A stretch of DNA of 64,000 nucleotides from Tenodera sinensis (lineage: Eukaryota > Arthropoda > Insecta > Mantodea > Mantidae): positions 63,757,786 through 63,821,785 of the forward strand of contig CM060966.1 of the NCBI GenBank assembly GCA_030765045.1, given 5' to 3'. Under the pieces are notes generated by a model. It saw only the letters and a list, made by a program, of their open reading frames with translations. It made no database searches and was not told the origin of the DNA. Shown in pieces: positions 23,008 to 36,300 of this stretch; positions within the stretch are counted from its first letter, which is position 1, and every line of letters begins with the position of its first letter. The position numbers and the translations under genes were made by a program.

Positions 23008-26000
23008 TTTCTTTCTTTCCTTCCTTCCCTCGCTTACTTTCTTTACTTTTTCCTTCTTTCTTTCCTAGTTTGTTTCTTAGTTTTTTGTTTCCTTCATTTC
23101 TTTCATTCTTTACTTCTTTCTTTCATTTTCTCTTTCCTCGCTTCTTACCTTTTTCCTTTCATTTTCTCTTTCGTTCCCTACTTACTTTCTTCCTTCCTTT
23201 CTTTCTTTCTATCGTCCTTTTTTCTTTCTTGCTTTCTTTCTTTCTCTCTTTCGTTCTTTATTTTTTCTTTCCTTCTCTCCTTCTTTCTTTGTCGCTTTCC
23301 TTCTTTCTTTTCTTCCGTCTTTCTTTACCTCTTTTTTTCGTTCTTTCTTTCCTCCTTTCTTTCTTTACTTCAGTCTTTCCTTCTTTCTTTCATTCATTGA
23401 TTCTTTTTTATTTACTTATATCTTCCTTTCTTTGCTTCTTTCCTTTCTTCTTTCTCTATTTCTCTCTTTCTTTATTTATTTCCTTTTTTCCTTCTTTCTT
23501 TCCTTCTCTCTTTCTTTCCTTCTTTCTTTCCTTCTTTCTTACCTTCCTTCTTTGCTTCCTCCTTTCTATCCTTTTTTCTTTCATTCTTTCCTTCTTTCGT
23601 TCGTTCTTTCTTTCCTTTTTCTCTCATTCTTTGTCTCTTTCTTTTTACATTCTTTGCTTCTTTCTTAGGTTTCTTTCTGTCTTTCTTTCCTCCCTTCTTT
23701 TCTTCTTTCTTAACTTCTTTCCTTCTTTCTTTTCATCTTTCTTTACCTCCTTCCTTCTTCCTTTCTTTCGTTTCTCTTTCTTTCTCTCTTTGGATTTTGC
23801 CTACTTTCTATCTTCCCTTCTTTCCTTCTCTCTTTCTTTCTTTCTTTACTTCCTTCCTTCTTTCTTTCCTTCATTTTTTCTCTCTTTCTTTCTGTCTAAC
23901 TTTCTTTCCTTCTTTGTTTCTTTCCTTCTTTCTGTACCTTTTTCCTTTTTCCTTTTCATTCATTCCTTCTTTCTTTCTTTTCTTCTTTTTCTTTCTTTCT
24001 TTCTTTCCCTCTTTTCTCGTTTCTTTCCTTTTTTCTTTCGTTCTTTCTTTCCTTCTTTCTTTCTTTCTATCATTCTTTTTTCTTTCCTTCTTTCTTTATT
24101 TATCTATTTATTTATTTGTTTGTTTCTTTCTTTCCTTTTTTCTTTCCTTCTTTCCCTCTTTCTTCTCTCTTTCCCTCTTTCTTTCCTTCCGTCTTTCATT
24201 CCTTCTTTCTTTCATTCGTTCTTTCTTTAATTATTTCTTTCTTTGTTTCCTTCTACCTTTCTTTATTTTTTCCTTTCTTTCCTTCTTTCCTACTTTCTAT
24301 CTTCCCTTCTTTCCTTCTTTCCTTCTTTGTTTGTTTCTTTGTTTAATTTTTTCTGTCTATCTTTCTTTCTTTCCTTCTTTCTTTCATTCGCTGATTCATT
24401 CATACATTCATTCATTCTTTCTTTCTTTCTAACTTTCTTCCTTTCCTTCTTTCTTTTCTTCTTTCGTTCTTTCTGTCTTTGTTACATTCTTTCTTTCTTT
24501 CTAACTTTCTTTGTATCTTTCGTTCTTTCTTTCCGTCTTTCTTTAGCCCTTTCCTATCTTTCTTTCTTTCGTTCTTTCTTTCTTTGCTTCTTTCCTACTT
24601 TCTATATTCGCTTCTTTCCTTCTTTCTTTGTTTCTTTGTTTCGTTCTTTCTTTCCTTCTTTCTTTTCTTCTTTCTTACTTCTTTCCTTCTTTCTTTCCTT
24701 CCTTCTTTCTTTGTTTCCTATTTTCCTTCTTTCTTTGTTTGTTTCTTTCTTGTTTCTTTCTTTCGTTTTCTCTGTCCTTCCTTCCTTCTTTATTTCCCTC
24801 TTTCCTTCTTTCATTCCTTCCGTCTTTCTTTCTGTGCTTCTTTGTTTCTTTCTTTCTTTCCTTCTTTCCTGCATTCTTACTTTCTTTCTATTCTTCCTTC
24901 TTTCTTTCTTACTTTCCTTCTTTCTGTTATCCTTTGCTTCCTTCCGGCTTTCTTTCTTTCTGTGCTTCTTTCTTTCCTTCTTTGTTTCGTTCTTTCTTTC
25001 TTTCTAACTTTCTTTCCTTCTTTCTTTCATTCATTCTTTCGTTCCTTATTTCCTTCTTTCTTTCTATCTTTACATCCTTCCTTTTTTCTTGCCTTCTTTC
25101 TTTCCTTGTTTCTTTCATTCAATTTTTCTTTCTTTCTTTCCTTCTTTCTTACTTGCTTTCTTCCTTTCCTTCCTTCTTTCTATGTTTCCTTCTTTCCTAA
25201 TATCTATCTTCGCTTCTTTCTCTGTTTCTTTTTTTCTTACTATCCTTCTTCCTTTCCTTCCTTTCATTCTTTCTTTCTAGCTTTCTTTCTTTCTTTGTTT
25301 GTTTCCTTCCTTCTTTCTTTCTTTCTTTTCTTCTTTGCTAATCTCTATCTTCCCTTCTTTCCTTCTTTCTTTCTTTCTTTCTTTATTTGTTTCCTTCTGT
25401 ACTTCTTTCCCTCTTTCTTTCCTTTTTTCTTTATTTCTTTGTTTGTTTTGTTTGTTTCTTTCGTTCATTTTTTCTAACTCTCTTTTTTTCTTCTTTGCTT
25501 CTTTATTTCTTTCGTTCTTTGTTTCATTCTTTCTAACTTTCTTTCTTTCCTTCCTTACTTCTTTTTTCTTTCGTTCTTTCTTTCCTTCTTTCTTTCCTTC
25601 TTTCTTTACTACTTTCCGTTTTTCTTTCCTTCTATCGTTCCTTTTTGCATTCCCTCCCTCTTTCCTCCCTTATTTGCTTCTATCTTTCTTTCGTTCTTTT
25701 TCCTTTTTTCTTTTTTCTTTCGTTCTTTCTTTCCTTCTTTCTTTCTTTCTTTCTTTCTTTCTTTGTTTCTATCATTCTTTTTTCTTTCCTTCTTTTCCTC
25801 TTTCTTCCCTGTTTCCTTCTTTCTTTCCTTCCGTCTATCTTTCCTTCTTTGTTTCATTCATTCTTTCTTTAATTATTTCTTTCTGTCTTTCCTTCTACCT
25901 TTCTTTATTTTTTCCTTTCTTTCCTTCTTTCCTACTTTCTATCTTCCCTTCTTTCCTTCTTTGTTTGTTTCTTTGTTTAATTTTTTCTTTCTTTCTTTCC

Positions 26001-26400
26001 TTCATTCTTTCTTTCTTTCTTTCTTTCTAACTTTCTTTGTAACTTTCTTTCTTTGTATCTTTCATTCTTTCTTTCCGTCTTTCTTTAGCCCTTTCCTTTC
26101 TTTCTTTCGTTTTTCTTTCTTTCTTTCCTTCTTTCCTACTTTCTATATTCGCTTCTTTCTTTGTTTCTTTCTTTCTTTCCTTCTTTCTTTTCTTCTTTCC
26201 TTCTTTCTGTCCTTCCTTCATTCTTTGTTTCCTATTTTCTTTCTTTGTTTGTTTGTTTCTTTGTTTTTTCTTTCTTTCGTCTTCTCTGTCCTTTCTTCCT
26301 TCTCTCTTTCCCTCTTTCCTTCTTTGATTCCTTCCGTCTTTCTTTCTTTGCTTCTTTATTTCTTTCTGTCCTTCTCTCCTACTTTCTGTCTTTCCTTTCT
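23008..26400. repeat. Tract zone 1: pyrimidine repeat with a 1.5-1.64-kb internal duplication
   Basis: Purine-marked segments of about 24,050-24,900 recur at about 25,760-26,400. Shared landmarks include TTTAATTATTTC (24,228 and 25,870, offset 1,642), TTTGTTTAATTTTTTCT, CTTTAGCCCTTTCC (24,544 and 26,086, offset 1,542) and TTTCTATATTCGCTTC. The offset shrinks to about 1.5 kb on the right through small indels. The left 1 kb next to the satellite junction has comparatively many A and G bases. Confidence 0.7.
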
Positions 26401-26432
26401 TCCTTCTTTCGTTCTTTCTTTGTTTCTTGTTT

Positions 26433-26468
<36 letters not shown>

Positions 26469-26549
26469 TGTTTCTTTCTTTATTTCTATATTTCTTTTCT
26501 TCTTTCAGTCTTTCTTTCCTTCTTTCCTTCTTTCTTTCCATGTTTTGTT

Positions 26550-29500
26550 CTTTCTTTCCTTCCTTCTTTCATTCGTTCTTTCTTTCCTTCTTTCTTTCCT
26601 TATTTTCTTTCTTTCTCTTTTTATGTTCTTTCTTTCTTTCTTTCCTTCCTTCTTTCTATTATTCCTTTGTTTCTTTCTTTTTTCTCTTTTTTCTGTACTT
26701 CTTTTTTCATTCACTCCTTCTTTCTTTGCTTTCTTCCTTCTTTTCTTTCTTTCTTTCTTTCTTTGTTTCTTTTTTTCTTGTTCTTTCTTTGTTTCTTTGT
26801 TTCTTTCTTTCCTTCCTTCCTTCCCTCCTTCTTTCTTTCTTTCTTTCTTTCTTTCTTACTTTCCTTCGTTCTCTTTCTTTCGTTCCTACCTTTCTTCATT
26901 CTTTCCTTGTTACCTTCTTTCTTTCTATCTTGCTTACTTTCTTACTTCTTTGTCTCTTTCACTCACTGTTTCTGTCTTTTTTCGTTCTTTATTTCTTTAC
27001 TTCTTTCCCTCTTTCTTCCCTCCTTTCTTTCCTTTTTTGTTTCATTCATTCATTCTATCATTCTTTATTTATTTCTTTTTTTCTTTGATTCTATCTTTCT
27101 ATCTCACGTTCTTTCCTTATTTGCTTCTTGACTTCTTTGGTTACTTCATTCTTTCTTTCCTTCCATCCTTATTTCTTTCATTCTTTCTTTCGTTCCTTCT
27201 TGCTTTCTTTCTTTCTTTGTTTCTGTCATATCGTTCTTTCTGTCATTCCTTCTTTGTTTCTTTCTTTCTCCCTATTTTTCTTTGCTTCCTTCCTTCTTTC
27301 TTTCTTTCTTTCTATCTTTCTTACTTCTTTCTTTCCTTCTTTCCTTCTTTCTCTCTTTTTTACTTTCCTTTTTATTTATTTCTTTCATTCCTTCCTTCTT
27401 TCTTTCTTACTTTCCTTCCTTCCTACTATCTATCTTCTATTCATTTCCTTCTTTGTTTGTTCCATTCTTTCTTGCATTCTTTCTTTCGTTCCTTCTTGCT
27501 TGCTTTCCTTCTTTCTTTCTCTGATATCTTTCTTTATGTCATTCCTTCTTTCTTTCTTGCTTTGTTTGTTTGTTTCTTTCTTTCTTTCTATCTTTCTTTC
27601 CTACCTTGCTTCTTTATTTCTTTCTTTCTGTCCTTCTTTCTTTACTTCTTTCCTTCTTTCTTTCATTGTTTCTTTCCTTCCTTCCTTCTTTCCATCTTTT
27701 TTACTTCTTCCTTTCTTTCGTTCTTTCTTTCCTCGTTTCTTCTTACTTTCTTTCTTTCCTTCTTTCTTTCATTCTTCCATTCTACCCTTGATTCCTACTT
27801 TCTGTCTTCCCTTATTTCCTTCATTCTTTGTTTGTTTGTTTCTTTCTATCTTTCTTTCTTTCTATCTTTCTTTCTTCCTTTCTTTCTTTCTTTCTTTCCT
27901 TCTTTCTTTGCTTCTTTTCTTCTTTCTTTGATTCTTTACTTCCTTCTTTACATCTTTCCATCCTTTTTACTTCATTCTTTCTTTGTTACTTTCATTCTTT
28001 CTTACTTTCTTGGCTTCTTTCTTTCCTATTTCTTTCTTTCTTTCTTTCCTTCTCTCTTTCTTTCTTTCCTTCTTTCCTACTTTCCGTCTTCCCTTCTTTC
28101 TTTCTTTCCTTCTTTCTTTTTTTCTTTCCTTCTTTCCTATTTTCTGTCTTCTCTTCTTTCTTTCTTTCTTTCGTTCCTTCTTCCTTTCCTTCTTTCTTTG
28201 CTTCTTTCCTTCTTTCTTTCATTCTTTCCTTCCTTCCTTCCTACTTTCCTTCCTTCCTACTTTCCATCCTTCTTTACCTCTTTCTTTCTTTCCTTTTTCT
28301 TTCTTTCTTTCTTTACTTCTATCTTTCTTTCTTTCCTTCTTTCCTACTTTCTGTCTTCGCTTCTTTCCTTCTTTCTTTCTTTCTTTCTTTCTTACTTTCC
28401 TCCTTTCTTTCTTACATTCTTTCTTTCTATGTATCTATCTATCTATCTATCTTTCTTTCTTGGTTTGTTTGTTTCTTTATTTCGATCAATCTTTCTTTCG
28501 TTCTTTCCAGCTTTCCTTCTTTGTTTCCTTCTTTCTTTGCATCTTTCTTTCCTTCTTTCCTTCTTCTTTACTTCCTTGTTTTTTTCTTTCCTTCTTTCTT
28601 TCCTTCGTTCCTAATTTCGTTCTTTCTTTCCTATTTTCTTTGCTTCTCCCTTTCATTGATTCTTTCTTCCTTTCTTTCTTTCATTCTTTCTTTCCTTCCT
28701 TCTTTCATTCCTTGGTTCTTTCTTTCCTTCTCTCTTTCATTCCTCCTTTCATTCCTTCTTTCCTTCTTTCTTTCCATCTTTCTCTCATTCCTTCTTTGCT
28801 TCTCTCTTTCCCTCTTTCTTTCAGTCTTTTTTTCCTTCTTTCTTTCCTTGTTTTGTTCTTTCTTTCTTTCCTTCCGTCTTTTTTTTGGTCTTTGTTTCCT
28901 TCTTTCTTTCCTAATTTTCTTTTTCTTTTATGTTCTTTCTTTCTTTCCTTCTTTTTTCTTTCTTTCCTTCCTTCTTTCTATTATTCCTGTTTCTTTCTTT
29001 TTTTCTCTCCTTTTTTCTTTCCTTCTTTTTTCATTCTCTCCTTCTTTCTTTGCTTTCTTCCTTCCTTTCTTTCTTCCTTTCTTTCTTTTTTTCTTGTTCT
29101 TTCTTTGTTTCTTTGTTTGTTTCTTTCCTTCCTTCCCTCCTTCTGTCTTTCTTTCTTTCATTCTTAGTTTCCTTCTTTCTTCTTTCTTTCTTTCTTTGGC
29201 TCTTTCTTACCTTCTTTCCTTCCTTCTTTACTTCTTTCTTTCTTCCCTTCTTTCTCTTTATTTCTTTCGTTCCTACCTTTCTTCATTCTTGCCTTGTTAC
29301 CTTCTTTCTTTCTATCTTCCTTTCTTTCTTTCTTCTTTGTCTCTTTCACTCGCTGTTTCTGTCCTTCTTTCTTTCGTTCTTTATTTCTTTACTTCTTTCC
29401 CTCTTTCTTCCCTCCTTTCTTTCCTTCTTTCATTCATTCTACCATTCTTTATTTCTTTCTTTCATTCTTTCTTTCTTTCTCACGTTCTTTCCTTATTTGC

Positions 29501-30221
29501 TTCTTTCCTTCTTTGGTTACTTCCTTCTTTCTTTCTCTCCATCCTTATTTCTCTCATTCTTTCTTTCGTTCCTTCTTGCTTTCTTTCTTTCTGTCATATC
29601 GTTCTTTCGGTCATTCCTTCTTTGTTTCTTTGTCTCTTTCTATCTTTCTTTCCTTCCTTCCTTCTTTCTTTCTATCTTTCTTACTTCTTTCTTTCTTTCC
29701 TTCTTTCTCTATTTTTACTTTCCTTTTAATTTATTTCTTTCTTTCCTTCCTTCTTTATTTCTTACATCCTTCTTTCCTACTATCTATCTTCTATTCTTTC
29801 CTTCTTTATTTGTTCCATTCTTTCTTGCATTCTTTCTTTCGTTCCTTCTTGCTTGCCATCTTTCTTTCTTTCTGTCATATCTTACTTTCTGTCATTCCTT
29901 CTTTCTTTCTTGCTTTGCTTCTTTCTTTCTATCTGTCTTTCCTACCTTCCTTCTTTATTTCTTTCTTTCTTTCCTTCTTTCTTTACTTCTTTCCTTCTTT
30001 CTTTCATTCTTTCTATCCTTCCTTCCATCTTTCCATCTTTTTTACTTCTTCCTTTCTTTCGTTCTTTCTTTCCTCCTTTCTTCTTACTTTCTCTCTTTCC
30101 TTCTTTCTTTCATTCTTTCTTTCTACCCTTGTTTCCTACTTTCTGTCTTCCCTTATTTCCTTCATTCTTTATTTGTTTGTTTCTTTCTTTCTATCTTTCT
30201 TTCTTTCTATCTTTCTTTCTT

Positions 30222-30281
<60 letters not shown>

Positions 30282-30960
30282 TGTTTCCTTCCTTCTTTCT
30301 TTCCTCCTTTGTTTGCTTCTTTTCTTCTTTCTTTCATTCTTTACTTCCTTCTTTTCTTCTTTCCATCCTTCTTTCCTTCATTCTTTCTTTGTTTCTATCA
30401 TTCTTTCTTACTTTCTTGCCTTCTTTGTTTCTTATTACTTTCTTTCTTTCCTTCTCTCTTTCTTTCCTTCTTTCTTTCCTTCTTTGCTACTTTCCGTCTT
30501 CCCTTCTTTGTTTCTTTCTTTCTTCCATCTTTCTTTTTTTCTTTCCTTCTTTCCTATTTTTTGTCTTCTCTTCTTTCTTTCTTTCTTTCGTTCCTTCTTC
30601 CTTTCTTTCTTTGCTTCTTTCCTTCTTGCTTTCATTCTTTACTTCCTTCCTTCCTACTTTCCATCCTTTTTACCTCTTTATATCTTTGTTTCTTTCAATC
30701 TTCTTTCTTTCCTTTTTCTTTCTTTCTTTACTTTTGTCTTTCTTTCTTTCCTTCTTTCCTACTTTCTGTCTTCCCTTCTTTCTTTATTTCTTTCTTTCTT
30801 ACTTTTCTCCTTTCTTTCTTTCTTCCATTCTTTCTTTCTATGTATCTATCTATCTTTCTTTCTTGGTTTGTTTGTTTCTTTATTTCGATCATTCTTTCTT
30901 TCCTTCTTTCTAGCTTTCCTTCTTTTTTTCCTTCTTTCTTTGCTTCTTTCTTTCCTTCTT
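26550..30960. repeat. Tract zone 2: two copies of a 2.3-2.4-kb pyrimidine block
   Basis: The blocks at about 26,550-28,590 and 28,900-30,955 share purine landmarks in the same order: CTATTATTCC (26,657/28,979), ACTCACTGTTTCTG and ACTCGCTGTTTCTG (26,961/29,348), TCATATCGTTCTTTC (27,231/29,599 for the TCG) and TATGTATCTATCT followed by TTGGTTTGTTTG (28,428/30,839). The offset drifts from 2,322 to 2,411 bp through slippage indels. Copy 1 has a longer CTAT run near 28,433-28,451 than copy 2. Confidence 0.8.
30226..30282. repeat. Perfect TTTC run, 57 bp
   Basis: An uninterrupted TTTC tetranucleotide run of about 14 units lies between an A at 30,225 and a G at 30,283. Just upstream are three evenly spaced CTATC interruptions. 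It is one of the longer pure runs in the tract and probably a site of recent slippage. Confidence 0.9.
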
Positions 30961-31330
30961 GTCTTCCTCTTTTAACGCTTTGTTCTTTGTTCCTTCTCCC
31001 TCTTACTTTCCTTCTTTCGTTCTTTCTTTCCTTCTTTGTTTCCTTCTTTCTTTCATTCTTTGTTGTGTTCTTTCCTTCTTTCTTTCTTTCTGTCTTTCTT
31101 TCGTTCTCTCATTCTTTTTTATTTCTTTGTTTCTTTCTTGGTCTTTTACTCTCATTCCTTTTTTCTTTATTCATTCTTTCCTTCCTTCCTTCTTTCTTTG
31201 TTTATAAAACTTTGTATCTTCCATTCCTTTCTTCTTTCCTTCTTTGTTTGTTTATTTCTTTCTTTCGTTCTATCTTTCTTTGGGTTATTTCCTTTTACTT
31301 TCTATCTTTGTTGTTTTCTTTCTTTCGCTA
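30960..31330. repeat. Compositionally relaxed pyrimidine segment
   Basis: This stretch stays pyrimidine-rich but breaks the four-base step more than its neighbours. It holds CTTTTAACGCTTTGTTC near 30,968, TTTATAAAACTTTG near 31,200 and CTTTGGGTTATTTCC near 31,270. It begins where the second 2.4-kb block ends. No open frame, RNA or transposon signature is evident. It could be a remnant of non-repeat DNA or simply a more decayed part of the tract. Confidence 0.5.
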
Positions 31331-32399
31331 ATTCCTTCTTTCCTTCCTTCCTTCATTCCTTCTTTCTTTCTACCTTATTTTGTTTCTTTCTTTCCTTCTT
31401 TCTTTGCTTTTTTCCTTCTTTCTCTCAATCTTTCTTTCCTGCTTTCTTTCCTTCCTTCTTAGATTCATACATTCCTTCTTTCCTTCTTTCCTCCTTTATT
31501 TCTTTCCTTATTTACTTCTTTCTTTCGTTCTTTCTTTGTTTGTTTGTTTCTTTCTTTCTTTCCTTCTTTCTTTCGTTCTTTCGTTCCTGCTTTCTTTCCT
31601 TCTTTCTTTCATTCATACTTTCTTTCTTTCCTTGCTTCTTTCCGTCTTTCTTTCTTTGCCTATTTGCTTCTTTCCTTCGTTACTTCCATCTTTTTTTGTT
31701 TGTATGTTTGTTTCTTTCTTTCTTTCTATCCTTCTTTTCTTCTTTCCTTCCTTCCATCGTCATTTCTTTCTTTACATTTTTCCTTCTTTCCTTCGTTTTT
31801 TCTTTCCTGCTTTCTTACCTGCTTTCTTTCATTCATTCTTTCTTTTCTTCCTTCCTTCTTTCTTTACTTCTTTCCTTCTCACTTTCGTTCATTCCTTCCT
31901 CCTTTCTTTCCTTCTTTCTTTCATTCATTCAATCTTTCTTTCTTTCCTTCTTCCTTTCTTTCTTTCTATCTGTCATTCTTTCTTTATATCATTCTTTGTT
32001 TCTTTCTTGCTCTCTTTCTTTCTTCCTTCCTTTCCTTCCTTCCTTCTATCTTTCTTTCTTTCCTTCTTTATTTGTTTCTTTGTTTCTTACTCTCTTTCTT
32101 TTTTTTCTTTGTTTCTTCCTTTCTTTCTTTCCTTCTTTCCATCCTTCCTATTTTCCTTCTTTCCATCCTTCTTGCTTTCTTTCTTTCTAAGTTTCGTTCT
32201 TTCCTCTTTTCTTTGCTTCTTTCTTTGTTGATTTCTCTCCTACTTTCTATCATCCGTTCTTTCCTTCTTTCTTTCGTTCTTTCTATCTTTCTTTCTTTCC
32301 TTCTTTCCTTCTTGCTTCCTTTCTTTATTTTCTTTCCTTTTTTCCCTCTTTCCTTTCTTCTTTCTTCGCTTCTCTCTTTTTTTCTTTCTTTCTATCTTT

Positions 32400-33140
32400 C
32401 CTTCTTTCTTTGTTTCTTTCCTTCCTTATTTCGTTCATTCCTTCTTTCTTTCTTTCCTTCCTTCTTTCTTTTCTTCTTTCCTTCTTTCCATCCTTCTTTA
32501 CTTCATTCTTTCTTTCTGTCTTTCTTTCTTTCTATCTTTACTTCTTTCCTTCTTTCCATCTTTCTCTCTTGCTTTCTTTCTTTCTTTCTTTCCTTCTTTC
32601 TTTCTTTCTTTCTTTCTTTCATTCTTTATGTCCTACTTTCCCTATTTCCTTCCTTCCTTCTTACTTTCTTTCTTTCTTACTTCTTTCTTTATTTACTTTC
32701 CTTTTTTCCCTCTTTCCTTCCTTCTTTCCTCGCTTCTTTCTTTGTTTCTTTGTTTCTTTCTTTCTATCTTTCCTTCTTTCTTTGTTTCTTTCCTTCCTTC
32801 TTTCGTTCATTCCTTCTTTCTTTCTTTCATTCCTTCTTTCTTTTCTTCTTTCCTTCTTTCCATCCTTCTTTACTTCATTCTTTCTTTCTCTCTTTCTTTC
32901 TTTCTTTCTTTCCTTCTTTCCTTGTATGTTTCTTTATATCATTATTTCTCGCTATTCTTTCTATCTTTCTTACTTTCTTGCTTGCTTACTTTCTTTCCAT
33001 CCTTCTTTCTTTTCTTTTCTTTCCCTCTTTCCATCCTTCTTCACTTCCTTCCTTCTTTCTTTCTTTCTTTCTATCTTTACTTCTTTCCTTCTTTCCATCT
33101 TTCTTTCTTGCTTTCTTTCTTTCTTCCCGTCTTTCTTTCC

Positions 33141-33173
<33 letters not shown>

Positions 33174-33230
33174 TCATTCTTTATGTCCTACTTTCCCTAT
33201 TTCCTTCTTTCTTTGTTTCTTTCTTTTTTC
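32400..33230. repeat. Tract zone 3: nested duplications of about 370 and 555 bp
   Basis: A TTTCGTTCATTCC landmark recurs at 32,431 and 32,803 (offset 372). A TTATGTCCTACTTTCCC landmark recurs at 32,626 and 33,181 (offset 555). The intervening sequence repeats ATCCTTCTTTACTTCATTC and TTTCTATCTTTACTTC segments in the same order. The pattern is that of a small tandem array with unequal unit sizes. Confidence 0.7.
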
Positions 33231-33399
33231 ATTCTTTCTTTCCTTCTTTCCCTATTTCCTTCTTTCTTTCTTTCTTTCTTTCTTTCTTTTTTTGTTTCTT
33301 TATTTCTTTCCTTATTTCTTTCCTCCTTTCTTTCCTTCGTTCTCTTGCTCATTATTTCTATTCCTTCTATCTTTCTTTCTTTGCTGCTTTATTTCTTTC

Positions 33400-36300
33400 T
33401 TTCCTTATTTCCCTCTTTCCTACCGTCCTTCTTTCTTTCTTTCCTTCCTTCTTTCTTTATTTCATTCCTTCTTTCTATTCTTTCTATCTCTCTTTCTTGC
33501 TTGGTTTGTGTCTTTCATTGTTTGTTTCTTTCTTTCTTACCTTCTTCCTTTGTTTCTTTCTTTCCCTCTTTCTTTCTTTCTTTCTTTCTTTCTTTGTTTC
33601 TTTCTTTCTTTCCTTTCTTCTTTCCTTCTTTCCATCCTTCTTTAGTTCATTCTTTCATTCTTTCTTTCCTTCTTTCCATCCTACTTTACTTCTTTCTTTC
33701 TTTATTTCTTTGATTCTTTAATTCCTTCTTTTTTCTTTATTTCATCCATTCTCTCTATTCTTTCTATCTTTCTTTCTTTCTTGCTTGCTTACTTTCTTTT
33801 CTTTCTTCTTTCTATTGTTCTTTCTTTCCCTCTTTCCATCCTTCTTTACTACCTTCCTTCTTTCTTTCTTTCTTTCTCTCCTTCTATGATTCTTTATATC
33901 ATTCATTCTCTCTCTTCTGTCTATCTTTCTTACTTTCTTGCTTGGTTACTTTCTTTCCTTCCTTCTTTCTTTTCTTTTTTCTTTCCCTCTTTCCATCCTT
34001 CTTCACTTCCTTCCTTGCTTCTTTCTTTCTTTCTATCTGTACTTCTTTCTTTCCTTCTTTCCATCTTTCTTTCTTTCTTTCTTTCTTTCTTCCTTTCTTT
34101 CTTGCTTGCTTGTTTCCTTTGTTCCCTTCCTTCTTTCTTCCTTTTCTTCCTTCTTCCCTTCTTTCCATCGTTCTTTACTTCTTTCTTTCCTTCCTTCTTT
34201 CTTTGTAGCTTTCCTAGCTTTTTTCTTTCCTTCTTTCCTTCCTTCTTGCTTGCTATCTTTCTTCTCTTCTTTTCTTTCTTTCTTCCTTTCTATCCTTCAT
34301 CCTTTCTTTCCTTCTTTCCCTCCTTCCTTCTTTCTTCGCTTCTTTCTTTGTTTCTTTGTTTCTTTCTTTCTATCTTTCCTTCTTTCTTTGCTTCTTTCCA
34401 TCCTTCTTTACTTCATTCTTTCATTCTTTCTTTCCTTCTTTCCATCCTACTTTAATTCTTTCTTTATTTCTTTCATTCTTTCTTTCCTTCTTTGTTTCTT
34501 TATTTCATTCATTCTCTCTATTCTTTCTATCTTTCTTACTTTCTTGCTTGCTTACTTTCTTTCCTTCCTTCTTTCTTTTCTTTTTTCTTCCCTCTTTCCA
34601 TCCTTCTTCACTTCCTTCCTTCCTTCTTTCTTTCTTTCCATCTGTACTTTTTTCTTTCCTTCTTTCCATCTTTCTTTCTTTCTTTCTTCCTTTCTTTCTT
34701 GCTTGCTTGTTTCCTTTGTTCCCTTCCTTCTTTCTTCCTTCTTCCCTTCTTTCCATCGTTCTTTACTGATTTCTTTCCTTCCTTCTTTCTTTGTAGCTTT
34801 CCTAGCTTTTTTCTTTCCTTCTTTCCTTCCTTCTTGCTTGCTATCTTTCTTCTCTTCTTTTCTTTCTTTCTTCCTTTCTTTCTTTCATCCTTTCTTTCCT
34901 TCTTTCCCTCCTTCCTTTCTTCTTTCTTCGCTTCTTTCTTTGTTTCTTTGTTTCTTTCCTTCCTTCTTTCGTTCATTCCTTATTTCTTTCTTACTTTCTT
35001 TCCTTCCTTCTTTCTTTTCTTCTTTCCTTCTTTCCATCCTTCTTTACTTCATTTTTTCTTTCTCTCTCTCTTTCTTTCTTTCTTTCTTTCCTTCTATGTT
35101 TCTATATATCATTCATTCTCTCTATTCTTTCTATCTTTCTTACTTTCTTGCTTGCTTACTTTCTTTTCTTCCTTCTTTCTTTTGTTCTTTCTTTCCCTCT
35201 TTCCATCCTTCTTTACTTCCTTCTTTCTTTCTTTCTTTCTTTCTTTCTCTCCTTGTATGTTTCTTTATATCATTCATTCTCTCTATTCTTTCTATCTTTC
35301 TTACTTTCTTGCTTGCTTACTTTCTTTCCTTCCTTCTTTCTTTTCTGTTTTCTTTCCCTCTTTCCATCCTTCTTCACTTCCTTCTATCTTTGTTTCTTTG
35401 CTTCTTTATTTCTTTCTTTCCTTCTTTCCCTCTTTCCTACCTTCCTTCTTTCTTTCTTTCCTTCCTTCTTTCTTTATTTCATTCATTCTTTCTAGTCTTT
35501 CTATCTCTCTTTCTTGCTTGCTTTGTGTCTTTCTTTGTTTCTTTCTTTCTTTCCTTCTTCCTTTGTTTCTTTCTTTCCTTCTTTCTTTCCCTCTTTCTTT
35601 CTTTCTTTCTTTCTTTCGTTCTTTCTTTCTTTCTTTCCTTTCTTCTTTCCTTCTTTCCATCCTTCTTTAGTTCATTCTTTCATTCTTTCTTTCCTTCTTT
35701 CCATCCTACTTTACTTCTTTCTTTCTTTATTTCTTTGATTCTTTAATTCCTTCTTTTTTTCTTTATTTCAGCCATTCTCTCTATTCTTTCTATCTTTCTT
35801 TCTTTCTTGCTTGCTTACTTTCTTTTCTTTCTTCTTTCTATTGTTCTTTCTTTCCCTCTTTCCATGCTTCTTTACTTCCTTCTTTCTTTCTTTCTTTCTT
35901 TCTTTCTCTCCTTCTATGTTTCTTTATATCATTCATTCTCTCTATTCTTTCTATCTTTCTTACTTTCTTGCTTGCTTACTTTCTTTCCTTCCTTCTTTCT
36001 TTTCTTTTTTCTTTCCCTCTTTCCATCCTTCTTCACTTCCTTCTTTCTTTCTTTCTATCTGTACTTCTTTCTTTCCTTCTTTCCATCTTTCTTTCTTTCT
36101 TCCTTTCTTTCTTGCTTGCTTGTTTCCTTTGTTCCCTTCCATCTTTCTTCCTTTTCTTCCTTCTTCCCTTCTTTCCATCGTTCTTTACTTCTTTCTTTCC
36201 TTCCTTCTTTCTTTGTAGCTTTCCTAGCTTTTTTCTTTCCTTCCTTCTTGCTTGCTATCTTTCTTCTCTTCTTTTCTTTCTTTCTTCCTTTCTTTCCTTC

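Noticed and set aside
22940..23040. A transposon or retroelement boundary at the satellite/tract junction.
   Set aside because: There are no terminal inverted repeats, long terminal repeats, target-site duplication or reverse-transcriptase remnants on either side. A poly(A)-derived microsatellite tail would not reach 41 kb.
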